DNA from: Flavobacteriales bacterium
GTDB taxonomy: Bacteria; Bacteroidota; Bacteroidia; DT-38
Assembly: GCA_013214975.1 (NCBI GenBank)
Contig: JABSPR010000202.1
Location: forward strand, 1-14,561
Reading direction: 5' to 3'
DNA length: 14,561 nt
The notes below the pieces were generated by a model, which made no database searches, had not been told where the DNA came from, and saw only the letters and a list, made by a program, of their open reading frames with translations. The translations under genes and the position numbers were made by a program. This document shows positions 7,485-13,699 of this stretch, in pieces (the stretch's first letter is position 1; every line of letters begins with the position of its first letter).

Positions 7485-10313
7485 TTATGTTTCACTTCTC
7501 AGTTTAATTAATGGCGCTAAATACTTGCCCGTATACGACTCGCTATCACTTACAAGATCCTCTGGTAGACCTTCGAAAATTAATTCTCCTCCTTCGTCTC
7601 CACCTTCAGGCCCAAGATCAACTAACCAATCTGCAGACTTAATTACATCTAAGTTGTGCTCGATAACGATAACTGTATTCCCTTGTTCTACTAGCGCATT
7701 TATTGCTTTTAGAAGCTTCTTTACATCATGGAAATGAAGTCCTGTAGTGGGTTCATCAAATATGAAAAGTGTATGAATATCTTTTTTGTTTTTGATCAGA
7801 AATGATGCCAATTTAATTCGTTGAGCTTCTCCACCGCTAAGTGTTCCTGAAGATTGTACAAGTTTAATGTAGCCCATTCCAACATCCTGAAGAGCTTTTA
7901 GTTTAAAAACTAGCTTTTTGAGATTAGTCTTGGACTTGTCGTCTTGTTGAAAGAATTCAACTGCCTCATCTATAGTTAGGCCCAGTACATCAGCAATGTT
8001 TTTCTCTTTAAACATAACATCTAGGACTTCTTGTTTAAACCTTTTTCCGTTGCATGTTTCGCATTCGAGAAATACGTCTGCCATAAATTGCATTTCGATT
8101 TTTATTCTTCCTTCTCCTTCACATTCATCACATCTTCCTCCCGGCATGTTAAAGGAAAAGTGAGCAGGTTTAAAACCGAGGTTTTTAGCATGTGACGAAC
8201 TAGAATAGATATCCCTGATTTCATCAAATGCCTTAATATATGTTACAGGGTTCGATCGTGAAGATTTACCGATTGGGTTTTGATCAACAAATTCTATCTG
8301 TTGAATGTTTTCTATATCGCCCTCAACAGAACCGTGGGCTCCTGTTTCTTCTGCAAATCCACCTAATATTTTCTTAATGGAAGGATAAAGTATTTTTTTA
8401 ACCAAAGAGGATTTTCCTGAGCCACTAACTCCTGTAATGACGGTTAAAATCCCTAATGGAAATTTTATATCGAGTCCTTTAAGGTTGTTTTCTCTTGCGT
8501 CTTTAATTTCAATGTGATTAGTCCAAGTACGTCTATGTTCGGGAACAGAGATTTCTAATTCACCGGATAGATATTTCATTGTAAGGCTTTTGGTTTCCTT
8601 CATCATTTCATCATGACTTCCTTCAAAAATCACTTCGCCTCCATCCGATCCAGCTTTTGGACCCATATCTATAATGTGATCTGATGCTTTCATGATTTCT
8701 GAATCATGCTCGACAACGATAACTGAATTGCCAATTTCTTTTAAAGAGAGCATTACATCGATTAATTGTAATGAATCTCGAGGATGAAGCCCGATGCTTG
8801 GCTCGTCTAATATGTAAGTAGATCCGACTAAGGAGCTTCCGAGTGATTTTGCAAGGTTAATTCGTTGCGATTCACCTCCTGAAAGCGTAGAAGAAATTCT
8901 ATTTAAGTTGAGATAGCTTAATCCAACACTACAGAGAAAACTTAATCTGCTTCTAATTTCTAAAAGGAGATTCTTTGCAACCTGTTTGTCGAAGTCGTTT
9001 AGAACCGATTCAACGTTGTCGAAGAAGGCTACGGCATCGCCGATCGACATCTTAACTATATGGCTAATGTTTTTATCATGTATTTTGATGTAATTGGCTT
9101 CTTTTTTAAGTCGAGATCCTCTGCAAGTATTACAAGTAGTTTTGCCTCTGTATCTTGAGAGCATCACTCTGTATTGGATTTTGTAGCTCTGTTCTTCTAA
9201 ATAAGAAAAGAATTCGTCTAAGCCTCTAAAATGAACGTTGCCAGTCCAAAGTAAATCTTGTTCATCTTCTGAAAGATCGTAATATGGACGGTGTATTGGA
9301 AAGTCGAAATGACTACTGGCCATCACTAAGTCTTCTTTCCATGTTTTCATTTTTTCACCGCGCCAGCATACAATCGCATTTTCGTAAACAGAAAGGCTTT
9401 TATTAGGGATAACGAGATCTCGATCTATACCCATTATATTTCCGTATCCTTCACATGTTTCGCATGCTCCAATTGGATTATTAAAACTAAAAAGATGAGT
9501 GGTTGGTTCTTTGAACTCAATACCATCTAATTCGAATTTATTAGAGAATGTATTTGAAATCCCTCCATTTACCTCAATCGTACATTTGCCTTTACTTTCG
9601 TTAAAGGCTGTCTGTATCGAATCGGCAATACGTGTCCAATTTGCTTCATCATTTTCTTTAGATATAACTCTGTCGATTAAAATTGCGCAATCTTCTTCTA
9701 TTGGGTAAGATTTTGTTTTTTCAAGAACTTCTTCGATCTTTCGAATATTCCCTCCAACGGAAATTTTATAAAACCCACTACTAATTAGATTCTCGAGAAT
9801 AATTTTTGATTGAACTTTACAATCTGAAAGTATGTGAAGTTTCGAATTGTTTTCAAGGCTTTTAATGTATTTAATTACATCTTTTACAGATTGCTTCGTT
9901 ACCTCTTTATTCGAAATTGGAGAATATGTCTTTCCTATTCTCGTGAAAAGTAATTTAAGGTAGTCGTATATCTCTGTTGATGTGCCAATGGTGGATCGTG
10001 GGTTTTTAGAACTGACTTTTTGTTCTATGGCAATAGCGGGAGAAATACCTTTAATGAAATCCACATCCGGCTTGTTTAGTTTTCCTAAAAACTGTCGTGC
10101 ATATGCGGATAAGCTTTCAACGTATCTTCTTTGGCCTTCAGCATACAAAGTATCATACACTAAGGTCGATTTCCCAGATCCTGATAATCCTGTAACAACA
10201 ACTAATTTGTTTTTAGGAATGGCAACATCAATATTCTTAAGGTTGTGCATTTTTGCACCTTTAATAAGAATGTATTCTTTTGGATTTTTGAGTGAGAATG
10301 AATCTTCCGGCAT
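7485..10313 (-). CDS. uvrA: Excinuclease ABC subunit A (UvrA)
   Basis: 942 residues from the ATG at 10313; a TTG one codon upstream would add one residue. UvrA is the damage sensor of nucleotide excision repair and loads UvrB. Two ABC ATPase halves are complete: Walker A GLSGSGKST at 42-50 and GVSGSGKSS at 628-636, signatures LSGGESQRI at 477-485 and LSGGEAQRI at 825-833, and Walker B D503-E504 and D853-E854. The second zinc site is intact (C728, C731, C751, C754). The first site has only the GACETC pair (C284, C287): where E. coli UvrA has its first CxxC (C253, C256), this protein reads FELD. A further CNTC pair is at 394-397. It is divergent from the sigma factor gene. Confidence 0.97.
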   Translation of the reverse strand: MPEDSFSLKNPKEYILIKGAKMHNLKNIDVAIPKNKLVVVTGLSGSGKSTLVYDTLYAEGQRRYVESLSAYARQFLGKLNKPDVDFIKGISPAIAIEQKVSSKNPRSTIGTSTEIYDYLKLLFTRIGKTYSPISNKEVTKQSVKDVIKYIKSLENNSKLHILSDCKVQSKIILENLISSGFYKISVGGNIRKIEEVLEKTKSYPIEEDCAILIDRVISKENDEANWTRIADSIQTAFNESKGKCTIEVNGGISNTFSNKFELDGIEFKEPTTHLFSFNNPIGACETCEGYGNIMGIDRDLVIPNKSLSVYENAIVCWRGEKMKTWKEDLVMASSHFDFPIHRPYYDLSEDEQDLLWTGNVHFRGLDEFFSYLEEQSYKIQYRVMLSRYRGKTTCNTCRGSRLKKEANYIKIHDKNISHIVKMSIGDAVAFFDNVESVLNDFDKQVAKNLLLEIRSRLSFLCSVGLSYLNLNRISSTLSGGESQRINLAKSLGSSLVGSTYILDEPSIGLHPRDSLQLIDVMLSLKEIGNSVIVVEHDSEIMKASDHIIDMGPKAGSDGGEVIFEGSHDEMMKETKSLTMKYLSGELEISVPEHRRTWTNHIEIKDARENNLKGLDIKFPLGILTVITGVSGSGKSSLVKKILYPSIKKILGGFAEETGAHGSVEGDIENIQQIEFVDQNPIGKSSRSNPVTYIKAFDEIRDIYSSSSHAKNLGFKPAHFSFNMPGGRCDECEGEGRIKIEMQFMADVFLECETCNGKRFKQEVLDVMFKEKNIADVLGLTIDEAVEFFQQDDKSKTNLKKLVFKLKALQDVGMGYIKLVQSSGTLSGGEAQRIKLASFLIKNKKDIHTLFIFDEPTTGLHFHDVKKLLKAINALVEQGNTVIVIEHNLDVIKSADWLVDLGPEGGDEGGELIFEGLPEDLVSDSESYTGKYLAPLIKLRSET

Positions 10314-10340
10314 CAAATGTGAATTATTTTTTTAATAAAA

Positions 10341-10358
10341 AGCGTACAATATTACGCT
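10341..10358. repeat. Short dyad upstream of uvrA
   Basis: AGCGTA and TACGCT form a perfect 6-bp inverted repeat around a 6-base spacer, 28 bases ahead of the uvrA ATG. On the uvrA-sense strand the second arm is followed by TTTTTATT, so the transcript could form a small hairpin plus U run (weak attenuator), or the DNA could be an operator. The stem is short and nothing else supports either role. Confidence 0.35.
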
Positions 10359-10365
10359 ACTTTGT

Positions 10366-10389
10366 TTAACTTTCGGTTCAGTTAACTTT
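10366..10389 (+). repeat. Direct repeat TTAACTTT in the uvrA/sigma gap
   Basis: TTAACTTT occurs at 10366-10373 and again at 10382-10389, with start points 16 bases apart. The copies lie between the divergent uvrA and sigma factor genes and could be paired regulator sites. The sequence is AT-rich, so chance is a real alternative. Confidence 0.25.
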
Positions 10390-10476
10390 AAAATGTAGTT
10401 GGGCAGAAACAAATGAATAAATTTGGCGTACCAACAGCATCAAACACAAAAAACAAACTGCCTATAGCATAAATCT

Positions 10477-10520
10477 TACTCTTTTAATTTTTTTTCTCAC
10501 GAATCACTAACAAAAGAGTA
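10477..10520 (+). promoter_or_regulatory. Leader hairpin next to the sigma factor start codon
   Basis: TACTCTTTT (10477-10485) and AAAAGAGTA (10512-10520) are a perfect 9-bp inverted repeat around a 26-base loop. The right arm ends four bases before the ATG at 10525, so in the transcript it would cover the ribosome-landing region. It could control translation. The stem has just two G-C pairs, so it would be marginally stable and could respond to temperature or a bound factor. That role is inferred. Confidence 0.35.
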
Positions 10521-10524
10521 TGTT

Positions 10525-11109
10525 ATGCAAAATCCTATATTAAGCGATCAAGAACTAGTAAGAATCTATCTTCAAGGAGATGAAGATGCGATTAGAGTAC
10601 TTATAAACCGACACAAAGACAAAGTGTTTGGCTATATCTATTTTTTAATAAAAGACAGAGCCTTGGCCGATGATGTCTTTCAGGATACCTTTATTAAAGT
10701 TGTAAATACCTTGAAGAAAGGCAAGTATAACGAGGAAGGTAAATTTATAGTTTGGGTTAAGAGAATTGCCCATAACTTGGTAATAGATCATTTTAGAAAG
10801 TCTAAGAGAATGCCTCTTGTGCATGGAAATGATGATTATGACGTATTTGCTAAAATTGGTCTTGAAGAAGAAAGTATTGAAGAGAAAATCCTGAAAACAC
10901 AAACCCACCAAGAACTCAAAGATCTAATTGAGTTTTTGCCTGAAGAACAAAGAAATGTTCTTAAGATGAGGTACTATATCGATATGAGCTTTAAAGATAT
11001 TGCTGAGGAAACGGATGTTAGTATCAACACGGCTTTAGGGCGTATGCGGTATGCTTTGATTAATCTTCGGAAATTAATGGAAGAGAAAAACATTAGCCTT
11101 GTAAGTTAG
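10525..11109 (+). CDS. RNA polymerase sigma factor, sigma-70 family, ECF-like
   Basis: 194 residues with the two-domain layout of ECF sigma factors. Region 2 spans about 25-95, with ADDVFQDTFIKV at 48-59 (core polymerase contact) and FIVWVKRIAHNLVIDHFRKSKR at about 74-95 (-10 recognition). An acidic linker covers about 100-128. Region 4 spans about 130-185 with LPEEQRNVLKMRYYIDMSFKDIAEE and a helix-turn-helix at about 155-175. The start is ATG at 10525; an ATG five bases upstream is out of frame. No membrane anti-sigma factor follows; the next gene is a small soluble acidic protein. From memory, a sigma factor next to uvrA, nth and bcp recurs in Flavobacteriales. The target genes are unknown. 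The 211-base leader region has a hairpin by the start codon. Confidence 0.94.
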   Translation: MQNPILSDQELVRIYLQGDEDAIRVLINRHKDKVFGYIYFLIKDRALADDVFQDTFIKVVNTLKKGKYNEEGKFIVWVKRIAHNLVIDHFRKSKRMPLVHGNDDYDVFAKIGLEEESIEEKILKTQTHQELKDLIEFLPEEQRNVLKMRYYIDMSFKDIAEETDVSINTALGRMRYALINLRKLMEEKNISLVS

Positions 11110-11176
11110 TAGATGCAATAACCGTAATAGTTGTCCGTTTGGGTGGTATGAAATTAATAAATCATTTGTATAGCCT

Positions 11177-11356
11177 ATGGATAAAAACAATACTATTAAT
11201 GAGTTATTTAACGCATCCGAAAAAACCGGTGCCTATATTGATTCGAAAGAATTACAACCTAAAGAAGAAACGATAGATTTTATTTTAAGCTATTCAAAAT
11301 CGCTTAAAATTTACAATACCGATCTTATTGATGAGGTTGAAGTAATTCTAAATTAA
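11177..11356 (+). CDS. Small acidic protein of unknown function (59 residues)
   Basis: An open frame of 59 codons runs from ATG at 11177 to TAA at 11356. It starts MDKNNTINELFNASEKTGAY and ends IDEVEVILN. It has no cysteine, no signal peptide and no membrane segment. By count it is acidic, with about 12 D/E against 7 K/R, and the C-terminal half (EETIDFILSYSKSLKI) looks helical. It follows the sigma factor by 67 bases on the same strand and ends ten bases before a strong terminator, so the two genes probably share a transcript. I do not recognise the family. Position suggests a possible partner or modulator of the sigma factor, but nothing in the sequence proves that. The coding call rests on the intact frame, the position and the terminator. 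Confidence 0.72.
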   Translation: MDKNNTINELFNASEKTGAYIDSKELQPKEETIDFILSYSKSLKIYNTDLIDEVEVILN

Positions 11357-11365
11357 GAGACTCAG

Positions 11366-11399
11366 AAACGCCCTTTTGCTTTAAAGCAAAAGGGCGTTT
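11366..11399. terminator. Bidirectional loop-free terminator between the sigma operon and nth
   Basis: A perfect 17-bp inverted repeat with no loop: AAACGCCCTTTTGCTTT then AAAGCAAAAGGGCGTTT, flanked on the right by further T-rich sequence (TATTT). The GC-rich blocks CGCCC and GGGCG with T runs in both directions fit an intrinsic terminator for the plus-strand sigma operon and for nth, whose stop is ten bases to the right. Confidence 0.92.
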
Positions 11400-11408
11400 T
11401 ATTTAACA

Positions 11409-12038
11409 TCATATACCTGCTCTGCCAATAAGTGAACAGATTGGACATACGTCACTTTTGTGTCCTCTGGCTGGGCAATATTCTCTTCCGAAGAAAATAA
11501 TTTGAAGATGTAATTTATTCCATAGAACTTCAGGGAATAAACGTTTACAGTCCGCTTCTGTTTTTACAACATTTTTACCGGTAGATAGTCCCCATCGATA
11601 GATTAATCGGTGGATGTGTGTATCTACTGGAAAAGCCGGATGGCCAAAAGCTTGAGCCATTACTACCGAAGCTGTTTTGTGGCCAACACCTGGTAGTTCT
11701 TCTAGATCCTTGAAGTTATCAGGTACTTCGCCATTATGCTTGTCAAGAAGCATTTGAGATAACCCATATATTGCTTTTGATTTCTGAGGTGACAATCCAC
11801 ATGGCCGGATGATTTCTTTTATTTCTTCGATAGTTAATTTAACCATATCTCTTGGGTTAGACGCTTTCTCGAAAAGCCCTGGTGTGATTAAATTGACTCT
11901 TTTATCCGTGCATTGAGCAGATAACAGAACGGCAATTAGTAAAGTAAAGTTGTCGCTATGGTCCAATGGTATTGGGGTAACGGGGTACAGCTCTTCTAAT
12001 TTGTTAAGGACGAAAGTTGCTTTTTCTGCTTTTTTCAT
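11409..12038 (-). CDS. nth: Endonuclease III (DNA glycosylase/AP lyase)
   Basis: 209 residues, the usual Nth length. Nth removes oxidised pyrimidines and cuts the abasic site in base excision repair. The helix-hairpin-helix LEELPGVGHKTA at 112-123 carries the catalytic lysine K121, and FPVDTH at 136-141 holds the catalytic aspartate D139. The N-terminal TLLIAVLLSAQCTDKRVN is the family's conserved helix. The C-terminal metal loop is unusual. E. coli Nth has C-x6-C-x2-C-x5-C for its [4Fe-4S] cluster; here it is C188-x9-C198-x2-C201 and the protein ends eight residues later with no fourth Cys. H193 lies midway. The stop codon is clean and I see no frameshift. The gene is convergent with the sigma operon and divergent from bcp. 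Confidence 0.95.
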   Translation of the reverse strand: MKKAEKATFVLNKLEELYPVTPIPLDHSDNFTLLIAVLLSAQCTDKRVNLITPGLFEKASNPRDMVKLTIEEIKEIIRPCGLSPQKSKAIYGLSQMLLDKHNGEVPDNFKDLEELPGVGHKTASVVMAQAFGHPAFPVDTHIHRLIYRWGLSTGKNVVKTEADCKRLFPEVLWNKLHLQIIFFGREYCPARGHKSDVCPICSLIGRAGI

Positions 12039-12051
12039 GAATAGTTTTTTG

Positions 12052-12059
12052 CAAAATTA
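12052..12059 (-). promoter_or_regulatory. Possible -7 element for nth
   Basis: On the minus strand this reads TAATTTTG, a match to the Bacteroidota TAnnTTTG element, 13 bases ahead of the nth ATG at 12038. No TTG stands at the expected distance of 19-21 bases upstream, so the call is weak. The rest of the 169-base nth/bcp gap shows no clear motif. Confidence 0.3.
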
Positions 12060-12207
12060 GAGTAAAAAAGAATGTTGATTTAGTTTAATTATTGATGAAC
12101 ACGGATTTGGGTATTTGTAATTAAACGATTGTTAGTAAGTTGTCTGTGATGCTCTTGTATTCACGGTGGATAATTAAGAAGTTTAATACTCATTTAAATT
12201 TCATCAA

Positions 12208-12672
12208 TTGGCTATAATAGAAGGTAAGGCGGCTCCAGATTTTGCATCGAAAGATCAAAATGGAGATGATATTTCGTTAAGTGATTTTAAAGGGCAAAAA
12301 TTGGCTCTTTATTTTTACCCGAAAGATTTAACGCCGGGTTGTACTACTCAATCATGTGATTTACGTGACAACTATGATATTCTAAAAGAAAAAGGAATTG
12401 AAATAGTTGGGGTAAGTGCAGATAGTCAAAAAATGCATTTGAAATTTATTGATAAGCACAGTTTACCATTTCGTTTAATTGTTGATGAAGAAAAGATTAT
12501 TATCAAGGCTTTCGAAGTTTGGGGAAGAAAGAAGTTTATGGGGAAAGAATTCGATGGCATTTTCCGAAGAACTTTTCTGATTGATGAAAATGGGGTAATT
12601 GAGAAAATTATAGAAAAGGTTAAGACAAAAGATCATTCCAATCAGATCTTAGAGGTGCTTGGCCTTAATTAG
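12208..12672 (+). CDS. bcp: Thiol peroxidase / peroxiredoxin, BCP (PrxQ) type
   Basis: 154 residues, typical for this group. The enzyme reduces hydrogen peroxide and organic peroxides using electrons from thioredoxin. The active site is LTPGCTTQSC at 41-50, with peroxidatic C45 and resolving C50 in the CxxxxC spacing of atypical 2-Cys BCP enzymes. R121 in RRTFLID is the conserved arginine of the family. The start is TTG at 12208. An in-frame stop lies at 12184-12186 and no ATG or GTG intervenes, while the residues after the TTG (AIIEGKAAPDF) are the usual N terminus. recA starts 22 bases after its stop, so the two may be cotranscribed, linking peroxide defence with recombination repair. Confidence 0.95.
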   Translation: MAIIEGKAAPDFASKDQNGDDISLSDFKGQKLALYFYPKDLTPGCTTQSCDLRDNYDILKEKGIEIVGVSADSQKMHLKFIDKHSLPFRLIVDEEKIIIKAFEVWGRKKFMGKEFDGIFRRTFLIDENGVIEKIIEKVKTKDHSNQILEVLGLN

Positions 12673-12694
12673 GTAATAAATAAAAACTAGAACT

Positions 12695-13699
12695 ATGGCA
12701 GTTGATGTGAAAAAAGAAAAGCTAAAAGCTTTACAGTTAACAATGGATAAGTTGGATAAAACTTATGGAAAGGGAGCTGTTATGAAGTTAGGTGATATTA
12801 GTGTAAGTGATGTTGAGGCTATTTCTACAGGCTCACTTACTTTGGATATGGCTCTCGGAACTGGTGGGTTTCCTAAAGGAAGAATAATTGAAATATACGG
12901 CCCTGAATCTTCGGGTAAAACAACGATTGCTATTCACGCGATTGCTGAGGTGCAAAAAACAGGAGGAATAGCAGCTTTTATCGATGCGGAACATGCGTTT
13001 GATAGGTTTTATGCGGAAAATCTAGGTGTTAATATCGATGATTTATTGATATCTCAACCGGATAATGGTGAGCAAGCGCTGGAAATTACCGAAAACTTAA
13101 TTCGTTCTGGTGCGATTGATTTGGTTGTAATAGATTCAGTAGCAGCTCTTACACCGAGAGCTGAGATTGAAGGTGAGATGGGGGATTCCAAGATGGGTTT
13201 ACATGCTCGATTGATGTCTCAGGCTTTGAGAAAACTTACTGGAACAATTAGTAAAACAGGTTGTACTTGTATTTTTATCAATCAGTTAAGAGAAAAAATT
13301 GGAGTGATGTTCGGTAATCCTGAGACAACTACAGGTGGTAACGCTTTGAAGTTTTATGCTTCTGTTAGATTAGACATTAGAAGACGAGAACAACTTAAAG
13401 ATGGTGATACTATCTTGGGAAATAAAACCGTGGTGAAGGTTGTTAAGAATAAAGTAGCTCCACCATTTAGAAAGGCTGAGTTCGATATAATGTATGGGAA
13501 AGGAATTTCTAGAGTGGGAGAGATTTTGGATTTAGGAATTGCAAATGATATTATTCAAAAAAGTGGATCTTGGTTTAGTTATGGTGAAACTAAGTTGGGT
13601 CAAGGTAGAGATGCTGTGAAGAGTTTGATCGAGGATAACCCTGAATTAATGGAAGAACTTGAAGGTAAAATTAGAAGTGCCATCGCATCGCAAAATTAA
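12695..13699 (+). CDS. recA: Recombinase RecA
   Basis: 334 residues. RecA forms ATP-dependent filaments on single-stranded DNA, drives strand exchange and activates DNA-damage responses. Walker A is GPESSGKT at 69-76 and DAEHAFD at 97-103 contains the catalytic glutamate E99. The DNA-binding L1 region GEMGDSKMG is at about 160-168, and NQLREKIGVMFGNPETTTGGNA at 196-217 covers Q197 and loop L2. The C terminus ends soon after the core (IRSAIASQN) and lacks the acidic tail of E. coli RecA, which reaches 353 residues. The leader is A-rich with no GGAGG. No LexA-type box is recognisable upstream. The last 23 bases overlap the start of the next gene. Confidence 0.98.
   Translation: MAVDVKKEKLKALQLTMDKLDKTYGKGAVMKLGDISVSDVEAISTGSLTLDMALGTGGFPKGRIIEIYGPESSGKTTIAIHAIAEVQKTGGIAAFIDAEHAFDRFYAENLGVNIDDLLISQPDNGEQALEITENLIRSGAIDLVVIDSVAALTPRAEIEGEMGDSKMGLHARLMSQALRKLTGTISKTGCTCIFINQLREKIGVMFGNPETTTGGNALKFYASVRLDIRRREQLKDGDTILGNKTVVKVVKNKVAPPFRKAEFDIMYGKGISRVGEILDLGIANDIIQKSGSWFSYGETKLGQGRDAVKSLIEDNPELMEELEGKIRSAIASQN

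Noticed and set aside
10418..10425. TAAATTTG on the plus strand, a possible -7 element for the sigma factor gene
   Set aside because: The nearest upstream TTG (10399-10401) is 16 bases away rather than 19-21, so the promoter pattern is incomplete.
10645..10911. Minus-strand 88-codon frame inside the sigma factor gene
   Set aside because: It is a shadow of the conserved sigma regions 2 to linker and has no family resemblance.
12085..12177. TTAATTAT and ATAATTAA inverted repeat in the nth/bcp gap
   Set aside because: Only eight A/T bases separated by 77 bases; expected by chance in such sequence.
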